Assembly: GCA_012510755.1 (NCBI GenBank)
Contig: JAAZHL010000007.1
Location: 1-10,206, forward strand
Source of the DNA: Leucobacter sp.
Lineage (GTDB): Bacteria > Actinomycetota > Actinomycetes > Actinomycetales > Microbacteriaceae
Reading direction: 5' to 3'
DNA: 10,206 bases
Made by a program: the position numbers and the translations under genes. A model generated the notes under the pieces. The model did not search any database, was not told the DNA's origin, and was given only the letters and a program-made list of their open reading frames with translations. Every line of letters begins with the position of its first letter. Within the stretch, counting starts at the first letter, position 1. Below, piece by piece: positions 1 through 5,606 of the stretch.

Positions 1-385
1 CCACGGACGAGCCAACACCGTGCAAACCGCCTGAAACGGCGTATCCACCGCCACCGAACTTGCCGCCGGCGTGCAATACCGTCAGCACTACCTCGACGGT
101 TGACCGACCTTCGGTGGGATGCATGTCGACGGGAATCCCTCGCCCATTATCGACAACCCGAACTGCGCCGTCTTCAAGAATCGTCACACTGATCAGATCG
201 CAGTAGCCAGCAAGGGCCTCATCGACTGAGTTATCAACGATCTCATACACCAAGTGGTGCAAGCCCCTCGGACCCGTTGAGCCAATGTACATGCCGGGGC
301 GTTTACGAACCGCTTCGAGACCCTCGAGCACTTGAATAGCGCCAGCTCCGTACTCGTCAGTCGCCGTTGCCTGTTCTGAACTCAT
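1..385 (-). CDS. gyrB: DNA gyrase subunit B, N-terminal part (runs off the left edge)
   Basis: GyrB is the ATPase subunit of DNA gyrase, which introduces negative supercoils ahead of replication forks. About 128 codons are visible, reading inward from ATG at 385-383 (MSSEQATATDEYGAGAIQVL). The GHKL ATPase landmarks appear in order: LEAVRKRPGMYIGST, then EIVDNSVDEALAG with the Mg/ATP-binding Glu and Asn, then DNGRGIPV, then HAGGKFGGGGY and SGGLHGVG of the ATP lid. The frame is open to the window edge, so the gene is partial only because of the cut. The ribosome site is weak (GAGAG about 11 bases upstream). It is the last gene of the dnaA-side cluster and follows dciA after a 221-bp gap, so it probably has its own promoter. 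Family identity is essentially certain from these motifs; ParE is a distant alternative that the origin-proximal position argues against. Confidence 0.97.
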   Translation of the reverse strand, partial: MSSEQATATDEYGAGAIQVLEGLEAVRKRPGMYIGSTGPRGLHHLVYEIVDNSVDEALAGYCDLISVTILEDGAVRVVDNGRGIPVDMHPTEGRSTVEVVLTVLHAGGKFGGGGYAVSGGLHGVGSSV

Positions 386-606
386 GCGTTGCTGTATCTC
401 TCTACCCGTATTTGGCGGGCTTTTTGACGGCCCGACACCTTCGCACCTAATCCTATCAATTCCGAGGGTCAGAAGACGCGATTCCGGGCCTTTCAGAGGC
501 TATTTCTCCCCAGGAACACCCCATACCGAGTAAGGCTGGCCTAAATAGAGTCCCAGCAACGATCAAAATCGGGTCGCTTGCACAAATGTGACCTCCTGAA
601 GCAGGC
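386..606 (-). other. gyrB leader / dciA-gyrB intergenic region
   Basis: These 221 bp hold no convincing gene. On the minus strand there is a good ribosome-binding-like AGGAGG just after the dciA stop (590-595), but the reading frames behind it are short or lack a proper start codon. Closer to gyrB there is a TAGGAT hexamer (450-455, minus) and a small inverted repeat, CGGGC/GCCCG (416-420 and 430-434) with a nine-base loop containing five T. The repeat lies in the presumed gyrB 5' leader. It is too weak, and its T-run is misplaced, for an intrinsic terminator. Confidence 0.5.
450..455 (-). promoter_or_regulatory. candidate -10 element for gyrB
   Basis: TAGGAT on the minus strand, about 65 bases upstream of the gyrB ATG, matches the actinobacterial -10 preference TAnnnT. 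I do not see a matching -35 hexamer at 16-18 bases, so the call rests on the -10 alone and on gyrB having a 221-bp upstream gap. Confidence 0.3.
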
Positions 607-1092
607 TCACCCGTAAGTGTCTCGCGGGCCACGTCCCCGTGCGACACGAGCACCGTGGCGCCAAGAAGGTGCGCCCGGTGCAAGAAAGCGCAGATCCTCG
701 ATCTCAGCTGCCGGGTATTCTTCGGAAATTCTTGTGAGTACGTGAGCTCGAATTCGCCTCAGCTCCGTCGCCCAGGCGGTTGAATCGCACTGCACGATCA
801 GTACGCCATTACGAAGCTCGACAACTTTCGTGTGTGACGCTGTGTTTTCACCAATGATCTTGGGCCAATCAATAATGAGCTGAGCTTGTTCGATGTCACT
901 TGTCCAGCCCATGTCGTAAGCAGCGACTTCTAGAACTGAACCAAGAGACTGCGGGTCTCTTCCCTTTGAGAAGGGCGTACTGCCCGGCTTGAGTTCGCGT
1001 GTGTGCCTGCGCGATCGCATAGCCCTGCCTTGAAACAGTGCTTTTATGCGCAAGTAGGCTTCACTTGCAAATCGCTTGTCAGGACTCGTCAT
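607..1092 (-). CDS. dciA: DciA-like DUF721 protein, replicative helicase-loading factor
   Basis: A 161-residue DUF721 protein. In bacteria lacking DnaC/DnaI-type loaders, DciA interacts with the replicative helicase DnaB and promotes its loading at the origin. Visible traits are a basic N-terminal third (residues about 15-45), the DUF721 core with VLEVAAYDMGWTSDIEQAQLIIDWPKIIGENTASHT-type residues (W and the IIGE turn), LIVQCDSTAWATELR, and a C-terminus APSWRHG...GRGPRDTYG typical of actinobacterial members. I chose ATG at 1092-1090 (MTSPDKRF), because the upstream extension of the frame lies inside recF and resembles nothing. This start overlaps the recF end by 14 bp, and GGGATGGGTC precedes it, suggesting translational coupling. 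The gene ends with TGA directly after the conserved GRGPRDTYG, which shows that TGA is an ordinary stop in this genome. Confidence 0.9.
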   Translation of the reverse strand: MTSPDKRFASEAYLRIKALFQGRAMRSRRHTRELKPGSTPFSKGRDPQSLGSVLEVAAYDMGWTSDIEQAQLIIDWPKIIGENTASHTKVVELRNGVLIVQCDSTAWATELRRIRAHVLTRISEEYPAAEIEDLRFLAPGAPSWRHGARVARGRGPRDTYG

Positions 1093-2326
1093 GACCCATC
1101 CCTGCACCAACGACAGCCCCAGCCTCGATGTAGACACGGTGCCACTCCCCCGGTGGCACATCTTCCTCAACCGCAGCCGTCACCAAGACTTGTTCAAATT
1201 GCGAAACCTGGTGCATCAACGCTGCTCGTCGTCTCGCATCAAGCTCGGCAAACACGTCATCGAGAATAATTACTGGGTCCCCTACCACCGATTCGTCACG
1301 AAGCAAGGTTGCTAGTGCCATTCGCAAAGCCAGAGCAAACGACCACGATTCTCCATGACTGGCGAAGCCCTTGACCGGTAGCCCGTTGAGTTCAAAGAGT
1401 ACGTCGTCTCTGTGTGGCCCAAGAAGCGTGACTCCGCGTTCGTACTCTTGTCGTCGCATCAGTTCAAGCGCTGCACGAAATTCTGCAATGAGCGTTTCAC
1501 GTGAAACATCAACGGAATCGCCGGTTGGCTGCGGCGCAGGGACCACCTCTTCTCCCCCGGGCAGCACTGACATGTCCTGCTCGAAGTGCATCGTTTCACG
1601 TGAAACATGAGAATCAGCAAGGCACTGTCCAACAGACTCGGTGAGTTGCATCGTTGGCGCATGATCGTGTTCAACGATTGAAAAATAGCCACTACGAAGC
1701 GGCCCTGCGAGCGACCGCACCAATGAGCGACGTGCGAGCATGATTGTGACACCAAGATCGATCAACTGCTCGTTCCAGACCTCAAGCGTCGCATCGACAG
1801 CCGATCGATTGCTCGTGATTCGCGCAGATTTCAACAGTGCGGTGCGCTGTTTCACCACCCTGTCGTAGTCGTTCAGAGTAGCCGCGAACGCCGGATTACG
1901 AGCCACGACCGCCTCATCAAGAAATCGGCGTCTAATCGAGGGCTCGCCTCGCACTAACGACAGGTCTTCGGGCGCAAATACCACACACGAAAACCAACGT
2001 GTCAGATCTCGGGGTCGGGCAGAATTTCGATTGATCTGTGCACGGTTCGGTTTGCCTTTGTTGATTTGCACCTCAAGCAATACGTCACGGTCTGCGACCG
2101 CTACCCGCATTCGTGCGACAGCCGCATCTTGGCCAGCCCTAATCAACGCAGTGTCACCAGTTACCCGATGCGAAGACAATCGAGCAAAATATGCAATTGC
2201 CTCAACGAGATTTGTTTTACCCTGCCCGTTTCTACCAACGATCAAGTTCAGGCCGGTTTGCAATGACACCTCGGCTGTCGCGTAATTACGATAGTCACCG
2301 AGTGACAGATGCGTGACCCGCACCAC
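1079..2326 (-). CDS. recF: DNA replication and repair ATPase RecF
   Basis: RecF is an SMC-like ATPase that helps load RecA at single-strand gaps and stalled forks. Of 415 residues, the N-terminus (VTHLSLGDYRNYATAEVSL) and Walker A GRNGQGKT (31-38) are followed by FAPEDLSLVRGEPSIRRRFLDE. Near the C-terminus, LLGPHRDDVLFELNG precedes the Walker B/D-loop IILDDVFAELDARRR. E. coli RecF is about 357 residues. The excess includes a linker-like stretch at about residues 225-280, rich in E, P and G, which contains VSRET twice (241-245 and 274-278); both copies are encoded by parS sites. GTG at 2326 is the likely start, five bases after the dnaN stop; the next codon (2323) is also GTG and could serve. 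Shine-Dalgarno complementarity is poor, consistent with coupling to dnaN. The stop TGA lies within dciA. Confidence 0.96.
   Translation of the reverse strand: MVRVTHLSLGDYRNYATAEVSLQTGLNLIVGRNGQGKTNLVEAIAYFARLSSHRVTGDTALIRAGQDAAVARMRVAVADRDVLLEVQINKGKPNRAQINRNSARPRDLTRWFSCVVFAPEDLSLVRGEPSIRRRFLDEAVVARNPAFAATLNDYDRVVKQRTALLKSARITSNRSAVDATLEVWNEQLIDLGVTIMLARRSLVRSLAGPLRSGYFSIVEHDHAPTMQLTESVGQCLADSHVSRETMHFEQDMSVLPGGEEVVPAPQPTGDSVDVSRETLIAEFRAALELMRRQEYERGVTLLGPHRDDVLFELNGLPVKGFASHGESWSFALALRMALATLLRDESVVGDPVIILDDVFAELDARRRAALMHQVSQFEQVLVTAAVEEDVPPGEWHRVYIEAGAVVGAGMGHDES
1493..1508. promoter_or_regulatory. parS centromere site inside recF (distal copy)
   Basis: CGTTTCACGTGAAACA matches the ParB-binding consensus TGTTTCACGTGAAACA at 15 of 16 positions, with only the first base different. 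The core GTTTCACGTGAAAC is a perfect 14-bp palindrome. In the recF frame it encodes VSRET (274-278). parA and parB are in the same window, so a functional centromere is expected here. Confidence 0.92.
1592..1607. promoter_or_regulatory. parS centromere site inside recF (proximal copy)
   Basis: CGTTTCACGTGAAACA, identical to the other recF copy and 99 bp away from it, which keeps the same reading frame. It encodes VSRET at RecF residues 241-245. The match to the parS consensus is 15 of 16 positions. Confidence 0.92.
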
Positions 2327-2331
2327 GTGGC

Positions 2332-3474
2332 CTAACGCAACAGCAAGTTCGGCTGCAAAAGATAACGGTAGTCCTGTTGATCTGCGTCGTCTTTGCTGCG
2401 TTGACTGGTAATCAGCACAGGCCCTGGCTTGCTGGGGTTCTCGGTACGAGTGAAACCGATTCGCGCAAACTCTGAGTGAGTCGACCGCAAACCATCAAGC
2501 AAAAACTGTGGCTTCAACGAGACCACCATCTCATCACCGACGAGATGTGTGTCAACGTTCTCGACAGCCTGAGCCGTCTCAGTTCCGGCCGCCTCAAGAG
2601 TTACTTGACCTTCAGAGAACGAGAACCTCAACGCAGCTTCACGTTCGAGCACCAGGCCCACACGACCAACGGCTTCAACCAAGTCACCAGTGTTAATCAC
2701 CGCGTAATTATCAAGCTGCTCAGGAAAGAGTCGCCCGACAGGCGGGTAGTTGCCCTTAATCAAGAGTGAAGTGACCGTCTTGTTGCCGCCAGAGAACGCA
2801 ATCAACTCACGCTCGTTGTCTTTGACGATCGCAACTTGCACAACACCGTCACCAGCAAACGTTTTGCCTACCTCGATGACGACCTTGGCCGGCACAAGCG
2901 CAGTTTGCGTCTCATCTTGAGCAACTTGCTGCCAGTCAATTCGCCGCGTAGCAACACGATAACGGTCGGTCGCTGTCAGCGTAAGTGCATTATCGCCAAT
3001 CTCAAACTGCACACCGGTAATCACCGGCGTGACATCATCTTTTGAAGCAGCGAGCGACACCTGGGCAATTGCCTCAGCAAACGCGTCTGCTGGCACTGTG
3101 CCCGAAACCGCATCAATGCGTGGCACCTGAGGGTATTCCTCGACCGGCATTGCAGGCAGGCTGAACGACGCTGAGCCACATCGAATCTGCACGCGGGTTT
3201 CGACAAGCGATACCTCAACATCAGAGTGCGGCAATCGCTGTGCGATCTCACCGAGCAAACGCCCAGAAACTAAGGCACGACCGGGTTCAACCACATCAGC
3301 GGTGACAGTGGTGCGTGCCGACGTCTCGTAGTCAAACGATGACAGTGTGAGTTCGCCGTCTACTACCTCGATCAGGGCGCCACTCAATAATGGTTGAGTG
3401 GGCCGTTGAGGAAGAAGTTTCGCCGCAAAGGAGACGGCCTCACTGAACACGTCACGGTTGACGGTGAAACGCAT
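2332..3474 (-). CDS. dnaN: DNA polymerase III sliding clamp (beta subunit)
   Basis: DnaN forms the ring-shaped dimeric clamp that tethers DNA polymerase III to template and recruits repair proteins. The 380 residues show the usual three-fold clamp architecture: N-terminal MRFTVNRDVFSEAVSFAAKL and LLSGALIEV in domain 1, a middle domain around FAEAIAQVSLAASKDDVTPVITGVQFEI with TATDRYRVATRR, and a C-terminal domain ending MVVSLKPQFLLDGLR...YRYLLQPNLLLR. The length is normal for the family. Start ATG at 3474-3472 is set by a strong ribosome site, GAAGGAG (3480-3486), five bases upstream. The stop is TAG. It lies directly downstream of oriC relative to dnaA and is followed by recF after five bases, so dnaN-recF-dciA probably form one transcript. 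There is no gnd gene between dnaN and recF, unlike in several other actinobacteria. Confidence 0.98.
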   Translation of the reverse strand: MRFTVNRDVFSEAVSFAAKLLPQRPTQPLLSGALIEVVDGELTLSSFDYETSARTTVTADVVEPGRALVSGRLLGEIAQRLPHSDVEVSLVETRVQIRCGSASFSLPAMPVEEYPQVPRIDAVSGTVPADAFAEAIAQVSLAASKDDVTPVITGVQFEIGDNALTLTATDRYRVATRRIDWQQVAQDETQTALVPAKVVIEVGKTFAGDGVVQVAIVKDNERELIAFSGGNKTVTSLLIKGNYPPVGRLFPEQLDNYAVINTGDLVEAVGRVGLVLEREAALRFSFSEGQVTLEAAGTETAQAVENVDTHLVGDEMVVSLKPQFLLDGLRSTHSEFARIGFTRTENPSKPGPVLITSQRSKDDADQQDYRYLLQPNLLLR

Positions 3475-3479
3475 AGCAA

Positions 3480-3486
3480 CTCCTTC
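3480..3486 (-). promoter_or_regulatory. dnaN ribosome binding site
   Basis: GAAGGAG on the minus strand, five bases before the dnaN ATG, is the strongest Shine-Dalgarno of the minus-strand cluster. It fixes the dnaN start. Confidence 0.8.
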
Positions 3487-3502
3487 ACGGCTTCAAAACA
3501 GC

Positions 3503-3529
3503 ATGCCAGACTCAGCGTACATGCCTGAC
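3503..3529. repeat. short direct repeat upstream of dnaN
   Basis: ATGCCAGAC (3503-3511) and ATGCCTGAC (3521-3529) are direct repeats with an 18-bp period, differing at one base, in the presumed dnaN leader/promoter zone. The sequence alone does not say whether a protein binds them. Confidence 0.4.
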
Positions 3530-3598
3530 AATCTTTGCATACTCGGTCGCTTCATGCTTTACGTCATTTAAAAATGCGTTCAGAGCCCGAAGCCTCGT

Positions 3599-3607
3599 TC
3601 ATCCACA
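3599..3607 (+). promoter_or_regulatory. DnaA box, one mismatch
   Basis: TCATCCACA differs from TTATCCACA at position 2. It sits on the dnaN side of the AT-rich stretch. Confidence 0.65.
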
Positions 3608-3623
3608 GCGTGATCGAGAGCCC

Positions 3624-3655
3624 TATAAGAGTAAATAAAGAGTTATTAGTAATAA
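3624..3655. other. AT-rich candidate DNA unwinding element
   Basis: 27 of 32 bases are A or T, the most AT-rich run seen in the intergenic regions. It is bordered on one side by a tandem DnaA box pair with trio repeats and on the other by a one-mismatch box. It is the most plausible initial melting site of oriC, inferred from composition and position. Confidence 0.65.
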
Positions 3656-3659
3656 GGAC
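3643..3659 (-). promoter_or_regulatory. DnaA-trio-like repeat next to the tandem boxes
   Basis: Read on the minus strand, the tandem boxes are followed by GTCC and then TTA-TTA-CTA. On the complementary strand, read 3' to 5', this is AAT-AAT-GAT, which fits the DnaA-trio consensus (G/A-A-T) described for B. subtilis. The same bases form TTATTAGTAATAA (3643-3655), a palindrome around one central base. Confidence 0.5.
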
Positions 3660-3668
3660 TGTGGAAAC
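3660..3668 (-). promoter_or_regulatory. weak DnaA box, tandem partner
   Basis: GTTTCCACA on the minus strand has two mismatches to TTATCCACA. It directly abuts the perfect box at 3669-3677 in the same orientation, which makes it more credible than its score alone. Confidence 0.45.
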
Positions 3669-3677
3669 TGTGGATAA
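3669..3677 (-). promoter_or_regulatory. DnaA box, perfect
   Basis: TTATCCACA on the minus strand, an exact consensus match. It is flanked by the weak tandem box on one side and by the palindrome CTCTCGAGAG on the other. Confidence 0.88.
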
Positions 3678-3687
3678 CTCTCGAGAG
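3678..3687. repeat. 10-bp palindrome abutting a DnaA box
   Basis: CTCTCGAGAG is a perfect 10-bp palindrome that starts at the base after the perfect DnaA box. It could be a binding site for a dimeric regulator of initiation. I do not recognise it as a known motif. Confidence 0.5.
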
Positions 3688-3777
3688 GCGTGTCAGCAGT
3701 TGGAAACTATATCGTTGTGACTTGTTGGTAGGCAGTGTATAACCAATGAATGGCGTATTTATGCCAAAGATCGTCTG

Positions 3778-3817
3778 CTCTGTGCCATGCACAGCAAAGC
3801 GCAGTTCATGCACAGAG
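3778..3817. repeat. nested inverted and direct repeat in oriC
   Basis: CTCTGTGC (3778-3785) pairs with GCACAGAG (3810-3817) as an 8-bp stem with a 24-base loop. The inner CTGTGC-CAT-GCACAG (3780-3794) forms an alternative tight 6-bp hairpin. CATGCACAG also occurs twice as a direct repeat (3786-3794 and 3807-3815). There is no T-run on the dnaA transcript side, so a canonical terminator is unlikely. Confidence 0.45.
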
Positions 3818-3836
3818 ACACGCGAGTTCTCCCCAG

Positions 3837-3845
3837 TTATTCACA
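3837..3845 (+). promoter_or_regulatory. DnaA box, one mismatch
   Basis: TTATTCACA differs from the consensus only at position 5. It forms an inverted pair with the perfect box at 3860-3868, with 14 bases between them. Confidence 0.7.
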
Positions 3846-3859
3846 ACACCGGCTGTTCA

Positions 3860-3868
3860 TGTGGATAA
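3860..3868 (-). promoter_or_regulatory. DnaA box, perfect
   Basis: TTATCCACA on the minus strand, an exact match, 26 bp beyond the final TAG of the full-length dnaA frame. Confidence 0.88.
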
Positions 3869-3894
3869 CTTTGCAACCACAGTGTGGAAGCGAG

Positions 3895-4014
3895 CTATTT
3901 GGTGTTCTGTTTAACGAGCGCGGTGAGCTCAGCAACTTGATTGAAGATTGAACGCCGCTCAGCAATGAGCTGTGTCACCTTCTTGTGGGCATACATCACG
4001 GTGGTGTGATCTCA
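3895..4014 (-). pseudogene. dnaA: dnaA 3' remainder beyond an in-frame TGA (helix-turn-helix end)
   Basis: The segment begins at the TGA (4014-4012) that closes the dnaA reading frame and continues in the same frame for 38 sense codons to TAG at 3897-3895. It translates as DHTTVMYAHKKVTQLI, then AERRSIFNQVAELTALVKQNTK. This is the expected end of actinobacterial DnaA domain IV. The TGA stands where the family has Arg in GGRDHTTVM (E. coli Arg432, next to the base-contacting Asp433-His434-Thr435-Thr436). One change, CGA to TGA, explains it. The segment has no start codon or ribosome site of its own, so it can be translated only by readthrough. Complete conservation of the downstream frame argues for a very recent mutation, a base-call error, or functional readthrough. 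Confidence 0.9.
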
Positions 4015-5343
4015 GCCGCCAAATAGTTGACCAATCTTTGGCAAAGAGAGAGAGGTAAGTTCACGACACAGATACATAGCAATTTGCCGCGCCAACGCAA
4101 TCTGTTGCGCCCGAGAAGGGCCATAGAGATCGTCAATTGGCAGATCGTAATACTCAGCCGTACGGCTGATGATGTCGGCAGGCTGCACTTCGTTGTCTTG
4201 ATCAACGGTGATCAGGTCTTTCAAGACCGTTTGTGCAAGTGTGAGATCAATATGTTGCTGATTAAGACTTGAAAATGCGGTCACACGAATGAGTGCGCCC
4301 TCAAGCTCACGAATATTTGACGTGAATCTTGATGCAATGAACTCAAGTACATCGTGATCAATCACCAAGTTCTCGCGCTGAGCCTTTTTTCGCAAGATCG
4401 CAATACGAGTTTCAAGGTCGGGCGCCTGAATATCTGTGAGCAATCCCCACTCAAAGCGCGAGAGCATCCGTTCTTCGAAGCCTCGCAGCTGTTTTGGTTG
4501 CACATCACTCGTGATCACCACTTGTTTGTTGTGATCGTGCAGTGTGTTGAATGTGTGAAAGAACGCTTCTTGGGTCTCTGCTTTACCCTCAAGAAACTGA
4601 ATATCGTCAACAAGTAGCACATCGACACTGCGGTACCTGGCGTGAAAGGCAGCACCCTGGTTATTGGCGATTGAGTTGATGAAGTCGTTCGTGAAATCTT
4701 CTGAACTGACATAGCGAACCCGAATATCGGGGTAGAGCTCGCGCGCATAATGCCCGATCGCGTGTAGTAGGTGTGTTTTGCCGAGCCCCGAATCACCGTA
4801 AATAAACAGTGGATTGTAGGCGCGCGCAGGTGCTTCACTCACTGCGACAGCTGCAGCGTGAGCAAAACGGTTCGACTGTCCGATGACGAAGCTATCGAAA
4901 CCGTATTTCGGATTCAATCGGCTATCGACCTGCATCGTTGCTGCGTGACGCCCAAGCGGTTCATTAAATGGGCGAGAGCTTTCAGGCACCGCGGCATCGA
5001 AACGCGGTGGCGAAGTTTCTTCTTTTGGTTCACGAGGATCATGATCAATTGCGGGCTGAGCGTCAGGGTCAACATCTACCCGAAAATTCTCAATCATGCC
5101 AGCCGCAGGAATCGAGGCAATAGCATTCATGATCGCTGGCCGAAGATTGTTCTCGATCAGATTCGCTGTGTAGTCGAGTTGCACTGCGAGGTGCAATAAC
5201 CCGGCACTGCTGATCCCGCGAGGAACCGCCAGAGCGAGCTGCGCCCCACGTGCTGGGCCGACAGTGGGGTCACCCATCACTGAATGGGTGATTTGCGCCC
5301 ACACACGCAGTACTTCGTCCTCAGTCAAGAGCCACCCGGTCAA
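4012..5343 (-). CDS. dnaA: Chromosomal replication initiator DnaA, frame ends early at TGA
   Basis: DnaA is the AAA+ protein that binds DnaA boxes, oligomerises with ATP and melts oriC. The open frame gives 443 residues; with the segment beyond the TGA the protein would be 482. Domain I is at about 8-80, a variable linker (domain II) at about 90-140, then the AAA+ core: NPKYGFDSFVIGQSNRFA, Walker A GDSGLGKT (183-190), Walker B VLLVDDIQF (242-250), sensor 1 ITSD (277-280), arginine-finger region ERMLSRFEWGL (291-301) and sensor 2 NIRELEGAL (343-351). Domain IV starts near 385 but is cut after LPKIGQLFGG, losing the DNA-recognition helix. The start is TTG at 5343-5341: the preceding in-frame codon is TGA, and GAGG lies eight bases upstream. 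A second TTG five codons on (MTEDEVLRVW) is possible but has a weaker site. As read, this product should not bind DnaA boxes. Confidence 0.95.
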   Translation of the reverse strand: MTGWLLTEDEVLRVWAQITHSVMGDPTVGPARGAQLALAVPRGISSAGLLHLAVQLDYTANLIENNLRPAIMNAIASIPAAGMIENFRVDVDPDAQPAIDHDPREPKEETSPPRFDAAVPESSRPFNEPLGRHAATMQVDSRLNPKYGFDSFVIGQSNRFAHAAAVAVSEAPARAYNPLFIYGDSGLGKTHLLHAIGHYARELYPDIRVRYVSSEDFTNDFINSIANNQGAAFHARYRSVDVLLVDDIQFLEGKAETQEAFFHTFNTLHDHNKQVVITSDVQPKQLRGFEERMLSRFEWGLLTDIQAPDLETRIAILRKKAQRENLVIDHDVLEFIASRFTSNIRELEGALIRVTAFSSLNQQHIDLTLAQTVLKDLITVDQDNEVQPADIISRTAEYYDLPIDDLYGPSRAQQIALARQIAMYLCRELTSLSLPKIGQLFGG

Positions 5344-5471
5344 TCACAATGCCTCGCGGAGAAGTTAGCTCTTTAATTGAGATAAAGCCGCCCAACTTCA
5401 CCGTATGATCTCGATATTTGCTCAGCCGTAATCGCAGCCAAGAAAACGTCTTCCCCACGTTAGTCACAGAT

Positions 5472-5480
5472 TTGTCCACA
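5472..5480 (+). promoter_or_regulatory. DnaA box upstream of dnaA (TTGTCCACA type)
   Basis: TTGTCCACA is the variant preferred by high-GC actinobacterial DnaA and differs from TTATCCACA at one base. It lies about 130 bp upstream of the dnaA start, where it may serve autoregulation or act as an auxiliary origin site. A two-mismatch box-like sequence (TTAGTCACA, 5460-5468) is beside it. Confidence 0.7.
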
Positions 5481-5577
5481 GGCAAGTTGCTTGGATAGGT
5501 TGCCTTGAGACACGCCGATCGAAATCAATCCAGTAGTGTGTTGGAGACCTGATAATTGCTTGTTCGCGGTCGACGCT

Positions 5578-5606
5578 TTGACTCAACACAAGTTTCAGCG
5601 TAAAAT
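5578..5606 (+). promoter_or_regulatory. Sigma-70-type promoter for rpmH and downstream genes
   Basis: TTGACT (5578-5583) and TAAAAT (5601-5606) are separated by exactly 17 bp. Each hexamer is one base from the TTGACA/TATAAT consensus, making this the best promoter in the window. Transcription would begin near 5613, giving rpmH a leader of about 80 bases. The following genes are closely spaced, so it probably drives rpmH-rnpA and possibly more. Confidence 0.85.

Larger units (their letters stand above)
3475..3894. other. oriC: Chromosomal origin of replication, oriC (dnaA-dnaN intergenic)
   Basis: The 420 bp between the end of dnaA and the start of dnaN carry no gene. They contain two perfect DnaA boxes (TTATCCACA) and at least two with one mismatch, on both strands. 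There is also a 32-bp stretch (3624-3655) with 27 A/T bases, a trio-like repeat next to a tandem box pair, a 10-bp palindrome, and a nested inverted repeat. Position between dnaA and dnaN is the standard actinobacterial oriC location. Several weak variants of the box (for example at 3660-3668) may add low-affinity sites. A dnaN promoter should also lie at the dnaN-proximal end, but I cannot assign its hexamers with confidence. Confidence 0.93.

Noticed and set aside
416..434. intrinsic terminator after dciA
   Set aside because: The stem is only 5 bp and the T/A-run is in the loop, not after the stem, on either strand; it lies close to the gyrB start instead.
456..683. 75-codon minus-strand frame overlapping the dciA end and the gyrB leader
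   Set aside because: The frame overlaps the conserved dciA C-terminus, has no recognisable domain and its start lies inside dciA. The AGGAGG at 590-595 has no suitable start codon behind it in this frame.
2323..2330. CCACGTGG at the dnaN-recF junction as a parS-like or E-box-like site
   Set aside because: Only the central CACGTG matches parS, and the arms do not; it is explained by the dnaN-recF spacer and the recF GTG start.
2327..2331. missing gnd gene between dnaN and recF as a deletion scar
   Set aside because: Many actinobacteria, including Mycobacterium tuberculosis, have dnaN directly followed by recF; the tight five-base spacing shows nothing unusual.
3535..3720. 61-codon plus-strand frame in the dnaA-dnaN gap
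   Set aside because: It runs through the DnaA boxes and AT-rich element of oriC, has no ribosome site and no family resemblance.
4012..4014. TGA as selenocysteine or a genome-wide TGA-to-Trp or TGA-to-Arg code
   Set aside because: The family has Arg here, not Cys/Sec. TGA correctly ends dciA right after its conserved C-terminus and ends recF, yidD, rsmG and parA at family-typical lengths, so it is a working stop codon.
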